Positions 17,346-27,348 are shown, numbered from the stretch's first letter. The stretch: DNA of 64,000 nt from CAVPGP01 sp963718065 (GCA_963718065.1 CAVQYE010000007.1:62001-126000); one strand, 5' to 3'. The notes: generated from the sequence alone by a model not told the origin. Program-made: numbers and translations.

Positions 17346-19112
17346 ATGGATACGAGCGTCCCGTACCGCCGCACGTTCACCCGGTTGCTCGGCTTTCTCA
17401 GGCCGTACCGCTGGTCGATGATCGTCTCGATCGTGCTGGCGATCGGCTCGCAGGCGGCGGCGCTCGTCCTCGCCTGGCTGCCGGGCAACGTGATCGACGC
17501 GATCACCAAGGACGAGGAGGAGCGCCTGCCGTGGCTCGTCGGCATCGTCCTCGCCGTCGGGGTTGCACGCGCACTGATGATGTCCGGCCGCCGGCTGATC
17601 GCCGGCAAGCAGGCGCTCGCCGTCGAGATGGACATGCGCACCGCCCTCTACTCGAAGCTCGTCCGTCTCTCCTTCGGCTACTACGACCGCCATCAGACGG
17701 GCCAGGTGATGTCGCGCGCGACCGTCGACCTCCAAGGCGTGCGCTTCTTCCTCGGCTACGGGCTCATCTTCTTCTTCCAGCACATCTTCACGATCGTCGG
17801 CGTCGGCATCCTCATTTTCGTCGTCTCGTGGCAGCTGGCCCTGATCTCGATCGCGATCGCGCCGGCGCTGATCGCCGTTGCGTACCGCTACAGCCACGTG
17901 TCGCACCCGCTGCTCCGCGACGTGCAGCAGAAGATGGCGGACGTCGCGACCGTCGCCGAGGAGAACATCGTCGGCGTCCACGTCGTCAAGTCGTTCGCCC
18001 AGGAGCAGGCGGAGCAGGACAAGTTCGAGCGGCGCTCCGAAGCGGTGTTCTCGCAGAGCGTCAAGGCGAACCGGCAGCGCGCGTTCTACGTCCCGGCGCT
18101 CTCGTTCCTGCCGCTGCTCGCCCAGGCCGCCGTGCTCCTGATCGGCGGCCACATGGTCGCGAACGGGACGCTGCCGCTCGACGACTTCGTCCGCTTCAAC
18201 CTCTATCTCGGCATGCTCGTGATGCCGCTGCGAAGCCTCGGCATGTGGATCGGCCAGGCGCAGCGCGCGACCGCCTCCGGCGAGCGGATCTTCCAGGTGA
18301 TGGACGAGCACGAGGAGATCAAGGACACGCCGGACGCTCGCCCGCTCCCGGCAGGACCGGGGCTCGTGCGCTTCGAGGCGGTCACCTTCGGCTACGACGC
18401 CGCACGCCCGGTGCTGCAAGACGTCGACCTCCAGCTCGACGCCGGCCGGGTCGTCGCGCTCATCGGGCACACCGGCTCCGGCAAGACGTCTCTCGCCTCG
18501 CTCGTGCCCCGCTTCTACGACGCGCAGAGCGGACGGGTGACGATCGACGGTGCCGACGTCCGCGACGTCACGCTCCTCTCGCTCCGCTCGGAGATCGGGA
18601 TCATCACCCAGGATCCGTTCCTCTTCTCCGCCACCGTGCGCGAGAACATCGCCTTCGGCCGCCCGGACGCGACCGACGAGGAGGTCGAGAACGCGGCCCG
18701 CCACGCCCAGGCGGACGAGTTCATCGCGATGCTGCCCGACGGTTACGAGACCGTGATCGGCGAGCGGGGCATCACGCTCTCGGGCGGCCAGCGCCAGCGC
18801 GTCGCGATCGCCCGCGCCCTCGTCGTCGACCCGCGGATCCTGATCCTCGACGACGCGACCGCCTCGGTCGACGCGACCACCGAGGCGAAGATCCGCGAAG
18901 GCCTCCGCGAGGCGATGAAGGGCCGGACGACGATCATCATCGCCCACCGCCTCTCGACGATCGCCCTCGCCGACGAGATCGTCGTGCTGAAGGACGGCCA
19001 CGTCGCCGCTCGCGGCACGCACGACGACCTGATCGACACCAACGACGTCTACCGCGAGATCTACGAGCACGGGCTCCTGGAGCGCGTCATCGCCGAGAAG
19101 GAAGTCGCATGA
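17346..19112 (+). CDS. ABC exporter half-transporter, subunit 1 (MsbA/LmrA type)
   Basis: 588 aa: an N-terminal six-helix ABC membrane domain (residues ~15-305, e.g. WSMIVSIVLAIGSQAAALVL) and a C-terminal ATPase (~335-575). Walker A is GHTGSGKTS, the Q-loop is IGIITQDPFLF, the signature LSGGQRQRVAIARAL is canonical, Walker B is RILILDDATASVD and the H-loop is IIIAHRLSTI. Walker B ends in D-D rather than the usual D-E, so the catalytic glutamate is replaced by Asp. The partner encoded 4 nt downstream retains Glu but has an altered signature, so the pair forms a heterodimeric exporter with one degenerate site. The exported substrate is unknown. Confidence 0.93.
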   Translation: MDTSVPYRRTFTRLLGFLRPYRWSMIVSIVLAIGSQAAALVLAWLPGNVIDAITKDEEERLPWLVGIVLAVGVARALMMSGRRLIAGKQALAVEMDMRTALYSKLVRLSFGYYDRHQTGQVMSRATVDLQGVRFFLGYGLIFFFQHIFTIVGVGILIFVVSWQLALISIAIAPALIAVAYRYSHVSHPLLRDVQQKMADVATVAEENIVGVHVVKSFAQEQAEQDKFERRSEAVFSQSVKANRQRAFYVPALSFLPLLAQAAVLLIGGHMVANGTLPLDDFVRFNLYLGMLVMPLRSLGMWIGQAQRATASGERIFQVMDEHEEIKDTPDARPLPAGPGLVRFEAVTFGYDAARPVLQDVDLQLDAGRVVALIGHTGSGKTSLASLVPRFYDAQSGRVTIDGADVRDVTLLSLRSEIGIITQDPFLFSATVRENIAFGRPDATDEEVENAARHAQADEFIAMLPDGYETVIGERGITLSGGQRQRVAIARALVVDPRILILDDATASVDATTEAKIREGLREAMKGRTTIIIAHRLSTIALADEIVVLKDGHVAARGTHDDLIDTNDVYREIYEHGLLERVIAEKEVA

Positions 19113-20910
19113 GGGTCTGGCAGCCCGGAACCCACCTGAGCCAGGTGCGCGGCGCGGACATCAAGGACTGGTCCTGGGCGCAGACGAAGCGCCGCCTCCG
19201 CACGCTCTACCGGCTTGCCCGCCCCTACCGAGCGCGTGTCGCCCTGGCGATCGTCTCGCTGCTCGGCGCCACGATCGTCGCGCTCGCACCGCCCTACCTG
19301 CTCGGGCGCGCAGTCGACGAGATCCGCCACGGCAGCACCTCGACGCTCGGGTGGATCGTCGTCGCCCTCGTCGCGTCGGGCCTCCTCGGCATCGTCTTCT
19401 CCTACGCGCAGACGTACTTCACCGGCTGGACGGGCGAGCGCATGCTGGCCGACCTCCGCAACCACCTCTTCCGGCACCTGCAGCGGCTGTCGCTCGGCTT
19501 TTTCGAGCGCAACCGCGCGGGCGTGATCATCAGCCGGCTGACGAACGACGTCGAGGCCCTCGATCAGCTCGTCACCGACGGCGTCACGAGCCTCGTCCAG
19601 AACTCCCTGACGCTCATCGGCACGGCGGTCGTTCTCTTCATCCTCGACTGGCGACTCGCGCTCGCGACCCTGACGGTGATGCCGCTGATGACCGCGGCGA
19701 CGGCAATCTTCCGCAAGCGCTCGGGCCGCGCCTACCGGTCGGTCCGCGAAACGCTGGGCGCGGTCACCGCGACGCTCGCCGAGGACATCGCGGGCATGCG
19801 CGTCGTGCAGGCGTTCACGCGCGAGAAGGCCGCAGAGCGCCACTTCCGCGAGGTGAGCGACAAGTACCGGCAGGCCAACCACACGACGGTCGTCCTGAAC
19901 GGGCTCTATTTCCCGTTCGTCGATCTCCTCTCCGGCGTCGCCTCCGCCGTCGTGCTCGGCTACGGCGGGTGGCTCGTCTTCCAGGGCGACATGACGACCG
20001 GAGTCCTGGTCGCGTTCCTCGGTTACCTGGCGAACTTCTTCGACCCGGTGCAGCAGCTCTCGCAGCTCTACAACACCTTCCTCTCGGCGGTCGCCGCACT
20101 CGACAAGATCCAGGACGTCCTCGACGAGGAGCCCCAGGTGACGGACCGCGACGACGCCATCGACCTCGGACGCGTCGACGGTCACGTCGTCTTCGAGGAC
20201 GTCCACTTCGGGTACGGCAAGGGGCCCGAGGTGCTGCACGGCATCTCGCTCGACGTACCCACCGGAACGGTCGCGCTCGTCGGCCACACCGGCGCCGGCA
20301 AGTCGACGATCGCCAAGCTCATCGCCCGCTTCTACGACCCGCGCGACGGCCGGATCACGATCGACGGGCTCGACCTCCGCGACATCCGCCAGGAGTCCCT
20401 GCGCCGCCAGCTCGGCATCGTGCCGCAGGAGGGCTTCCTCTTCGCCGGCACGGTGAGCGAGAACATCGCGTTCGGCCGGCCCGACGCGACACAGGAGGAG
20501 ATCGTCGCCGCCGCGCAGACCGTCGGTGCGCACGACTTCATCACGCGGCTCGAGGACGGCTACGACACGAATCTGCAGGAGCGCGGCACGCGCCTCTCGC
20601 TCGGCCAGCGCCAGCTCGTCGCGTTCGCGCGCGCCCTCCTGGCCGACCCGCGGATCCTGATCCTCGACGAGGCCACCTCGTCGGTCGACATCGGCACGGA
20701 GCGGAAGATCGAGGCTGCGCTGCGGCGCCTGCTCGCACGGCCGGACGGCGTTCATCATCGCCCACCGCCTCTCGACGATCCGCGACGCCGACCTGATCGT
20801 CGTGCTCGAGCACGGCCAGATCGTCGAGCAGGGCACCCACGACGAGCTGCTCGCAAAGCGCGGCCTCTACACGTCGCTCTACGGCGACTGGGCCGCCGAC
20901 GTCGCCTAAG
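19109..20910 (+). CDS. ABC exporter half-transporter, subunit 2 (frameshift near C-terminus)
   Basis: About 600 aa from ATG 19109, which overlaps the subunit 1 stop. An N-terminal extension (~40 aa) precedes the six-helix domain; the ATPase shows Walker A GHTGAGKST, Q-loop LGIVPQEGFLF, Walker B RILILDEATSSVD with the catalytic Glu, and a non-canonical signature RLSLGQRQLVAFARAL in place of LSGGQ. Near 20740 one base is missing: RRLLA continues in another frame as RTAFIIAHRLSTIRDADLIV with the H-loop, ending at TAA 20908-20910. Probably a sequencing indel. Subunits 1 and 2 together form the heterodimer. Confidence 0.9.
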
Positions 20911-20945
20911 CGACCGGCCCGCGAGCATGGCGTAGCATCGCGATC

Positions 20946-21314
20946 GTGGAGCGAGTCACCGGAATCGGCGGCGTGTTTCAGCGCGCCGGACAGGCTGCGA
21001 GCCTTTTGGCCTGGTACGCCGAGCATCTCGGCATCGAGCTCTCCGACTGGGGCGCCAAGCCATTTGAGTGGACGCCGAGCGGTTCCACGATCTGGGCTGT
21101 CTTCGACCAGGACACCGAGTACTTCGGACGGCCGGAGCAGGCGTTCATGGTGAACTTCCGCGTCGCCGATCTGGACGCGATGCTGGCCCAGTTGCGCTCG
21201 GCCGGAGTCGAGGTGATCGATGCGCTGGAGGAGTCGGAGTACGGACGCTTCGGCTGGGCGGTCGATCCTGAAGGCACCCGGTTCGAGCTCTGGCAACCTC
21301 CGCCGGGCCACTGA
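20946..21314 (+). CDS. VOC-family (glyoxalase/bleomycin-resistance fold) protein
   Basis: 122 aa from GTG 20946. One VOC module pair: GIGGVFQRAGQAASLLAWYA at the start, FMVNFRVADLDAMLAQLRSA in the middle and a closing VDPEGTRFELWQPPP with the metal-ligand Glu. Members bind a divalent metal and act as glyoxalases, dioxygenases or binding proteins; the substrate is not deducible. It is a stand-alone gene between the exporter and the LolD-like gene. Confidence 0.85.
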   Translation: MERVTGIGGVFQRAGQAASLLAWYAEHLGIELSDWGAKPFEWTPSGSTIWAVFDQDTEYFGRPEQAFMVNFRVADLDAMLAQLRSAGVEVIDALEESEYGRFGWAVDPEGTRFELWQPPPGH

Positions 21315-21493
21315 CAGCCGGGGCCGCGCGCCGCACGCGCTCCGAGAGCGGCGGGTGCTAGCACCACCTTTCGCGTTCGAGATTCCGAACCTCCAGACGC
21401 CGACTGGCTCCCTGTCAGTGCGTCCCGCTTGCTGTGACGCTGCGCCAAGTCCCCCAAGCACGTCTGATTCCCCCAGGCAAAAGGAGTTGCGGA

Positions 21494-22267
21494 ATGCAAG
21501 CAGTGGCACTTCAAGACGACACGTACGAGGAAGCCCCGCGCGCGTCGGTCGTCAGCGCTACCGACCTGAGTCGGCGCTACGGCGACGGTGAGACCGCAGT
21601 CGATGCACTCCGCGGTGTCTCCGTCGACGTCCCGTCCGGCCAGCTCACGGCCGTCATGGGGCCGTCGGGCTCCGGCAAGTCGACGCTCATGCACATCCTC
21701 GCCGGCCTCGACCGCCCCACCTCGGGCGAGGTCTGGATCGCGGGCACCGCGATCGGCGATCTGAACGACACGCAGCTGACGAAGCTGCGGCGCGAGCACA
21801 TCGGCTTCATCTTCCAGTTCTTCAACCTGCTGCCGATGCTCTCGGCCAGGGAGAACATCGTCCTGCCGCTCTCGCTCTCCGGTGAGAAGCCCGACGCCGG
21901 GTGGATCGAGGAGCTGAGCGACAAGGTCGGTCTTGCGGACCGGCTCACGCATCGCCCGTCCGAGCTCTCCGGCGGGCAGCAGCAGCGGGTCGCAATCGCC
22001 CGTGCGCTCGTCTCGAAGCCGACGGTGATGTTCGCCGACGAGCCGACCGGCAACCTCGACTCGCGGACGAGCTCGGAGATCCTCGATCTCCTGCGCGACT
22101 CCGTCTCGAGCTACGGCCAGACCACCGTCATGGTCACCCACGACGCGCACGCGGCCGCGATCGCCGACCGCATCCTGTTCCTCGCCGACGGCGCAATCGT
22201 CAAGGACCTCGGCCCGTCGAGCCCCAACGAGATCCTCAAGGCCCTCGAGGAGGTGACCCAGCGGTGA
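21494..22267 (+). CDS. ABC transporter ATP-binding protein, LolD/MacB type
   Basis: 257 aa from ATG 21494, placed 7 nt after a strong AAGGAG. Full nucleotide-binding domain: Walker A MGPSGSGKSTL, Q-loop IGFIFQFFNLLP, signature ELSGGQQQRVAIARAL, Walker B VMFADEPTGNLDSR and switch His VMVTHD. The FQFFNLLP loop is characteristic of the LolD/MacB/FtsE class that powers FtsX-like permeases without transporting through a classical channel. GTG of the permease overlaps its TGA by 4 nt. The 180-bp region upstream holds no other gene. Confidence 0.93.
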   Translation: MQAVALQDDTYEEAPRASVVSATDLSRRYGDGETAVDALRGVSVDVPSGQLTAVMGPSGSGKSTLMHILAGLDRPTSGEVWIAGTAIGDLNDTQLTKLRREHIGFIFQFFNLLPMLSARENIVLPLSLSGEKPDAGWIEELSDKVGLADRLTHRPSELSGGQQQRVAIARALVSKPTVMFADEPTGNLDSRTSSEILDLLRDSVSSYGQTTVMVTHDAHAAAIADRILFLADGAIVKDLGPSSPNEILKALEEVTQR

Positions 22268-24819
22268 TTCGCGTCGCGCTCAAAGGCGTGCTCGGGCGCA
22301 AGCTCCGGGCCGCCCTCACAGCCTTCGCGATCGTGCTCGGCGTGGCCATGATCAGCGGCAGCCTCGTCCTGACCGACACGATCGGTAAGACCTTCGACGG
22401 CGTTTACAGCCAGTCGTACAAGGCTTCCGACGCAGTCGTCAGCTCGAAGGAGGCCATCTCCACGGGCGACGGCGACAAGCAGGCCCCGGCCTTCTCCGCC
22501 GACGTGCTCACCAAGGCGACGGCTGTCCCGGGCGTCAAGGCAGCCGAGGGGTCGATCGAAGACGAGGCGCGTCTCGTGAAGCCGAACGGCAGGGCGATCG
22601 GCGCTCCCGGCGACGGCATCGCCATCGGCGTCGACGGCTCGGCGAGCCAGAGCCTCAACCCGCTCAAGCTCGACAGCGGCAGCTGGCCCCACGGTGACGG
22701 TCAGATCGCGATCGACAAGACGGTCGCGGCAGACCATCACTTCGCGGTCGGCGACAAGGTCGGCGCGTTCGCGGACGGCCCGGTGAAGAAGTACACCGTC
22801 TCGGGCATCGTCAAGTTCGGCGACCTCGACTCGGTCGCCGGCACCACGATCACCGTCTTCGACCTCGCCACCGCCCAGCGGCTCTTCGACAAGCAGGGCA
22901 AGCTCGACCTGATCCGCCTGGCCGCGAAGCCGGGCGTCTCGCCCGAGCAGCTCGTCGGCACGATCCAGCCGCTGCTGCCGGAGACCGCCCAGGTGAAGAC
23001 GGCGAAGGCGCAGGCCGCGGCCGACAGCGACGAGACCCAGAGCGACATCTCGTCGTTCAAGTGGTTCCTGCTCGCGTTCGGCGGCATCGCGCTCATCGTC
23101 GGCAGCTCGGTGATCGCGAACACGCTCTCGATCACGGTTGCCCAGCGGATCCGCGAGCTGGCGACCCTGCGCACCCTCGGCGCCTCGCGCCGTCAGGTGC
23201 TCAGGTCGGTCGTGCTCGAGGCGATCGTCGTCGGCCTCTTCGGCTCGATCGTCGGTCTCTTCGCCGGGCTCGGCCTGGCCAAGGGCCTCTTCGTGATCCT
23301 CGGCGCGAGCGGCGTCGAGCTGCCGCAGCAGGCGCTGGTGTTCGAGGCCCGGACCGTGATCGTCAGCATCGCGACCGGCACGCTGATCGCTCTGTTCGCG
23401 AGCCTCAGGCCCGCAATCCGGGCGACCCGCATCCAGCCGATCGCAGCGGTCCGTGAAGGTGCAGAGCTGCCGCCGTCGCGCTTCCACCGCTCGGCGACGC
23501 TCAGAGGCGTGCTCACGCTCCTGCTCGGCTTCGGGCTGCTCTTCTACGGGACGACCGCGAGCGACCTCTCGAAGGCTGCGCTGATCGGCTCGCTCGGAGT
23601 CGGCGTGCTGCTGTTCTTCCGCGGCGTCTCGCAGCTCGCTCCGAAGGTGGTTCGCCCGCTCGCGTCCTTCCTGGGAGCTCCGGGTGCGCGCCTCGGCGGG
23701 TCAGCCGGATCGCTCGCCCGGCAGAACGCGATGCGGAATCCGTCCCGCACCGCCTCCACCGCGGGCGCCTTGATGATCGGCCTGTCGCTGATCACCTTCG
23801 TCGCCGTTCTCGGCCAGGGCGTCAAGACGTCGTTCGGCGGAGCCGTCGACGAGCTCTTCGTCGCCGACTACTCGGTCTTGGCCGGCGATAACCCGCTGCC
23901 GAGCAAGGCGGCCGAAGCCACCGCCAAGGCTCCCGGTGTCGAGGATCTCTCCGAGATCCGTGCCGGCTCGGGCCTCCTGAACGGAAAGTCCGCGCAGGTG
24001 AACGGTGTCGACAGCAACCTGACGAAGGTCGTCGCGATGAAGTGGTCGGCCGGCTCCGGAAACGTCCCGGCGAAGCTCGGTGCGACCGGCGCGTTCATCA
24101 AGAAGCGGTACGCCGAGGACCACAACCTCACCGTCGGCTCGCCGCTGAGCGTCAAGACCCCGACCGGCGCGAACCTGCGCCTCCACGTGGTCGGGATCTT
24201 CGACGAGCCCAAGGGCGGCTCGCCGTTCGGAGAGGTCGCAATGTCCAAGCGGACGTTCGACAAGTCGTTCGCGACCCACGAGAACGTCTTCACGCTCTTC
24301 AACGTCAAGGGTGATCCGTCCGAGGCCGCGACGACGAAGGTCGAGAACGCTCTTGCGGCGTACCCCGACGCGCAGGTCGAGACGGCGCAGCAGTTCAAGG
24401 ACGGCCAGATCGCCGAGCTGAACACGGCGCTCAACATCGTCTACGCGCTGCTCGGGCTCTCGGTCATCGTCAGCCTCTTCGGCATCGTCAACACCCTCGT
24501 TCTCTCCGTCTTCGAGCGCACACGTGAGCTCGGGATGCTGCGGGCGATCGGCATGACGCGCCGTCAGGTGCGGCGGATGATCCGCCACGAGAGCATCGTC
24601 ACCGCGCTGATCGGAGCGACGTTCGGGATCGCGGTCGGCATGTTCCTCGCCGGCATGGTCACGCACGCGCTCTCCGACCAGGGCATCGTGTTCGCGGTGC
24701 CGTACAAGTCGCTCGTGATCTTCGTGGGCGTTGCGATCGTCGCAGGGATGCTCGCCGCGATCCTCCCCGCGCGGCGCGCAGCACGGCTGAACGTGCTGAA
24801 CGCTCTGCAGTACGAATAA
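22264..24819 (+). CDS. FtsX-like ABC permease, MacB type, with two FtsX domains
   Basis: 851 aa. An N-terminal membrane helix (LTAFAIVLGVAMISGSLVL) leads to an extracytoplasmic MacB-like domain (~40-250). The first FtsX domain follows (~270-390, with RIRELATLRTLGASRRQV), then central membrane helices, a second external domain (~525-700) and a C-terminal FtsX domain with RTRELGMLRAIGMTRRQVRR. Duplicated architecture of this kind is typical of actinobacterial lipoprotein/macrolide-type or cell-wall-related mechanotransmission transporters. It acts with the ATPase encoded immediately upstream. A perfect 12-bp hairpin follows the stop. Confidence 0.92.
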   Translation: MIRVALKGVLGRKLRAALTAFAIVLGVAMISGSLVLTDTIGKTFDGVYSQSYKASDAVVSSKEAISTGDGDKQAPAFSADVLTKATAVPGVKAAEGSIEDEARLVKPNGRAIGAPGDGIAIGVDGSASQSLNPLKLDSGSWPHGDGQIAIDKTVAADHHFAVGDKVGAFADGPVKKYTVSGIVKFGDLDSVAGTTITVFDLATAQRLFDKQGKLDLIRLAAKPGVSPEQLVGTIQPLLPETAQVKTAKAQAAADSDETQSDISSFKWFLLAFGGIALIVGSSVIANTLSITVAQRIRELATLRTLGASRRQVLRSVVLEAIVVGLFGSIVGLFAGLGLAKGLFVILGASGVELPQQALVFEARTVIVSIATGTLIALFASLRPAIRATRIQPIAAVREGAELPPSRFHRSATLRGVLTLLLGFGLLFYGTTASDLSKAALIGSLGVGVLLFFRGVSQLAPKVVRPLASFLGAPGARLGGSAGSLARQNAMRNPSRTASTAGALMIGLSLITFVAVLGQGVKTSFGGAVDELFVADYSVLAGDNPLPSKAAEATAKAPGVEDLSEIRAGSGLLNGKSAQVNGVDSNLTKVVAMKWSAGSGNVPAKLGATGAFIKKRYAEDHNLTVGSPLSVKTPTGANLRLHVVGIFDEPKGGSPFGEVAMSKRTFDKSFATHENVFTLFNVKGDPSEAATTKVENALAAYPDAQVETAQQFKDGQIAELNTALNIVYALLGLSVIVSLFGIVNTLVLSVFERTRELGMLRAIGMTRRQVRRMIRHESIVTALIGATFGIAVGMFLAGMVTHALSDQGIVFAVPYKSLVIFVGVAIVAGMLAAILPARRAARLNVLNALQYE

Positions 24820-24831
24820 CCCGAGAGCTGC

Positions 24832-24859
24832 GAGTGGGCCTGCGCAAGCAGGCCCACTC
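24832..24859 (+). terminator. Perfect 12-bp stem, GCAA loop
   Basis: GAGTGGGCCTGC, loop GCAA, GCAGGCCCACTC, 12 bp after the FtsX permease stop. It has no U-run, so it is a hairpin terminator of the kind common in GC-rich actinobacteria, or an mRNA 3' stabiliser. Confidence 0.7.
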
Positions 24860-24893
24860 GACTTCGGCTTCGACAATCGAATACGCTCCGCGC

Positions 24894-25606
24894 GTGCAGA
24901 TCGGCGAAATCCTCAACGAGGCGCTCGACCTCTACCAGCGGTTCTTCTGGCGCTTCGTGGCGACGGCCGCCGTCGTGTTCGTCGGCCTCGACCTGATCGG
25001 CGCTCTCGGGGCGACCGCTGGGTCCGACTCCGGCCGGGTCCTCTGGACGCTGATCGGCATCGTGCTCTCGATCGTCGGCACGTTCTGGGTGCAGGGCGCG
25101 CTCACCGAAGCCGTCAACGACGTGCGCGACGGCCGCATCGACACGACGATCGGCGAGCTTTACGCGCGAACCCGCCCGCGCCTCCCCGCCCTGATCGTCG
25201 CCGGCATCCTCGCCGCAATCGGGATCGGGATCGGCTTCATCCTGCTGATCGTGCCTGGCCTCTACCTGCTGACCCGCTGGTCGCTGATCACGCCGGCCGA
25301 TCGTGCTGGAGGGACGCAGCGCCGGCGAGTCGTTCACCCGCTCGAGCGAGCTCACGGCAGGGCACCGCTGGAAGGTGTTCGGCGTCATCATCGTGACGCT
25401 GCTGATCTACGCGATCGGCGGCTCCATCGTCGGCGGGATCCTGCAGGCGCTCCTGCCCGACTTCCTGAGGGGCGTGGATCGGGAATCTGATCGTGCACTG
25501 CCTCGCCGTTCCGTTCCTCGCCTTGGCGTGGACGGTCATGTACTTCCGCCTCGCGCAGCCCGAGACCGTCGGGCATGCGCCGGCACCCGAGCCGCTCGCA
25601 CCGTGA
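24894..25606 (+). CDS. Multi-pass membrane protein of unknown function (two frameshifts)
   Basis: Start GTG 24894 (VQIGEILNEALDLYQRFFWR). That opening plus alternating hydrophobic helices (FVATAAVVFVGLDLIGALGA, LIVAGILAAIGIGIGFILLI, VFGVIIVTLLIYAIGGSIV, CLAVPFLALAWTVMYFRLA) resembles the glycerophosphodiesterase-type or YciC-like membrane domain. Frames change near 25300 (after RWSLITPA) and near 25475 (after PDFLRG), and the last frame ends at TGA 25604-25606. Restored length is ~237 aa. The stop overlaps the GTG of the HD gene by 4 nt. Function unknown. Confidence 0.75.
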
Positions 25607-26485
25607 GCGAGGTCGACCCGGAGACGCAGGATCGCATCGACGATCCGGTCTCCGCGGAAGCCGAGCGGGAGACACGGCTGACGCCGGCGCAGGCCGTCGA
25701 GTCGATGCGCATCCGCGTGCCCGAGCGCGGAAACCGGAAGCTCCGCCAGATCGTCGAGCGAGTCAACGCCGACAACCAGCTGAAGGGCTGGTGGCACGTC
25801 TCGAACGTCAACGCCGTCGCGCGCATGGGGATCAACGACCACTCGTGGGTCCACATCCAGATCGTCACGAACATCGCGCTGAAGCTCCTCCGCCAGCTCA
25901 CCAAGCACGGCGTCGAGCCGTCCGTCGTGCGCGACTTCGGCTACACGCAGGACGACGCCGAGGTCGTCGTCGTGCTCACGTCGCTGACGCACTGCATCGG
26001 CATGTCGGTGCATCGGACCGGGCATGAGGACTTCTCGCTCTTCCTCGCCGAGCCGAAGCTGCGCGAGCTCCTGGACGGCATCTACGACGAGCCCGACCGG
26101 ACGGTGATCGTCTCGGAGGTGCTGCAGGGGATCAACAGCCACCGCGCCGACGGCGCAGCCGCTCGCGCTCGAGGCGGGCATCCTCCGCGTCGCCGACGCG
26201 CTCGACATGGCGAAGGGCCGCTCGCGCATCCCGTTCGAGCACGGCAAGATCGGCATCCACTCGCTCTCGGCCGCTGCAATCGAGGAGGTCTCGATCACCG
26301 ACGGCGACACCCGTCCGATCAAGATCGAGATCCTGATGAACAACTCGTCGGGCATCTACCAGGTCGACGGCCTGCTGAAAGCGAAGCTCCAAGGCTCGGG
26401 TCTGGAGCCGTACGTCGAGGTCGAAGCGCACATCGACACCGAGGCCGAAAAGCGCCTAGTCCCGCTCTACAGGCTGGAAATCTGA
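25603..26485 (+). CDS. HD-domain metal-dependent phosphohydrolase (one frameshift)
   Basis: About 293 aa. ERVNADNQLKGWWHVSNVNA is followed by an HD-type core: GINDHSWVHIQIVTNIALKL (H...H), VVLTSLTHCIGMSVHRTGHEDF (THCIGMSVHR replaces the usual HD pair) and, after a shift near 26155, ALEAGILRVADALDMAKGRS with the distal Asp. The C-terminal ~80 residues form a separate beta-rich domain. The family occurs in actinobacteria and archaea and probably hydrolyses a phosphate ester or nucleotide; the substrate is unknown. Without the shift the distal metal site would be lost, so a sequencing indel is the simplest explanation. Confidence 0.8.
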
Positions 26486-26514
26486 CCGCTACAATTCGGC
26501 TCTGACCGACCCGG

Positions 26515-26585
26515 TGCGGGATCGTCTAATGGTAGGACGCCTGACTCTGGATCAGGTAGTCTAGGTTCGAATCCTAGTCCCGCAG
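26515..26585 (+). tRNA. tRNA-Gln (anticodon CTG)
   Basis: The acceptor stem TGCGGGA pairs with TCCCGCA at 26578-26584. The anticodon stem CCTGA/TCAGG encloses CTCTGGA, giving anticodon CTG. The T-arm is CTAGG-TTCGAAT-CCTAG. The 3' CCA is not encoded. D-loop is TAATGGTA. A terminator follows within 25 bp. Confidence 0.97.
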
Positions 26586-26608
26586 CCTTTATACAAGCCA
26601 AAAACGAA

Positions 26609-26635
26609 GGGCCCCGAGGGGCCCCTTGTTGTTTC
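26609..26635 (+). terminator. Rho-independent terminator after tRNA-Gln
   Basis: GGGCCCC-GA-GGGGCCC stem followed by CTTGTTGTTT, a T-rich tail on the plus strand. Confidence 0.85.
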
Positions 26636-26696
26636 CCGGGTTCGGACTCGACTGAACTTACAACCACAACCACCTATATCGCGGTGCCCCATTTGG

Positions 26697-26921
26697 CTAC
26701 TTCGGCTGGTTCGACTCGTAGATCTCGTAAAGCTGAAAGGCACACGCGCCGACGAAAGCGCCGACCCCGCCCCAGAGTGCGCTGTGTGGATCGACCATGA
26801 GCGTCGAACACGAATCGGCGCCCGCTGCCTTCGTGTCGAATGGGCCCGTGCAGTAGTAGGCGTACTCTGCACCTGCGCCGGCGAACGCCCCGACGATGCC
26901 TCCGATGTGCCACGCCGCCAT
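26697..26921 (-). CDS. Small glycine-rich two-helix membrane protein
   Basis: 74 aa, unrecognised. Two Gly/Ala-rich hydrophobic segments (IGGIVGAFAGAGAEYAYYC and ALWGGVGAFVGACAFQLYEI) with GxxxG/GAFxGA repeats flank a short loop containing two cysteines (YCTG, DSCS). Such spacing favours tight helix packing. It stands alone between tRNA-Gln and a structured non-coding stretch; the codon pattern is less GC-biased than its neighbours, so it may be a recent arrival. Coding status is probable, not certain. Confidence 0.55.
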   Translation of the reverse strand: MAAWHIGGIVGAFAGAGAEYAYYCTGPFDTKAAGADSCSTLMVDPHSALWGGVGAFVGACAFQLYEIYESNQPK

Positions 26922-27065
26922 TCGGCTCGTGAGTCCTCCGGTCTGCTTCTCCGCGCGGCTAGCTTGAACCTTTGTGCCGATCTGCGCAAGGTGTCATCCT
27001 CTCCAACATCCGCGAAGCGCCGCTTGCCGCGCCTGGCGAACGCCAAGCACAGCCTGGCGATACGG

Positions 27066-27096
27066 AAGGGCGCCCCGGGGGGGTCGGGGCGCCCTT
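27066..27096. terminator. Strong 11-bp hairpin
   Basis: AAGGGCGCCCC ... GGGGCGCCCTT around a 9-nt loop, followed on the plus strand by CGTCTTCCTCC. No plus-strand gene lies directly upstream, so it may end an unseen transcript or insulate the ribosomal protection gene. Confidence 0.6.
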
Positions 27097-27296
27097 CGTC
27101 TTCCTCCTCAGCCCATCTCCTGACGCCTCGCTCCTCCCTCGGGGGGAGAGTCGGGAAGAGCGGACGACAAATGTACGTCGCTGTTGACAAGTAGGGCAAC
27201 TAGCCGCATGGGCAGTTCAGCGTCGGCGCTTGGCCGCGCGCGCGACGTGCTCGATGCCGCGGGAAGAGCGCTCCGCTCTGGGCAGCGCAGCAAAAC

Positions 27297-27323
27297 GGGG
27301 CGCCGGCGCGCACCCGGCGCCCC
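27297..27323. promoter_or_regulatory. Leader hairpin
   Basis: GGGGCGCCGG pairs perfectly with CCGGCGCCCC around a 7-nt loop, within the likely 5' leader of the ribosomal protection gene. On the minus strand it is followed by GTTTTGC, so it could also act as a minus-strand terminator. Confidence 0.5.
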
Positions 27324-27348
27324 CGCCCTCTCCCCGAGAAAGAAGAGG

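Noticed and set aside
17531..19100. Arg/Pro-rich segment upstream of exporter subunit 2 in its frame
   Set aside because: Shadow frame of exporter subunit 1; the true start of subunit 2 is ATG 19109.
26467..26673. Minus-strand ORF over tRNA-Gln
   Set aside because: Its GFEPRLPDPESGV-type sequence is the well-known antisense translation of a tRNA, not a gene.
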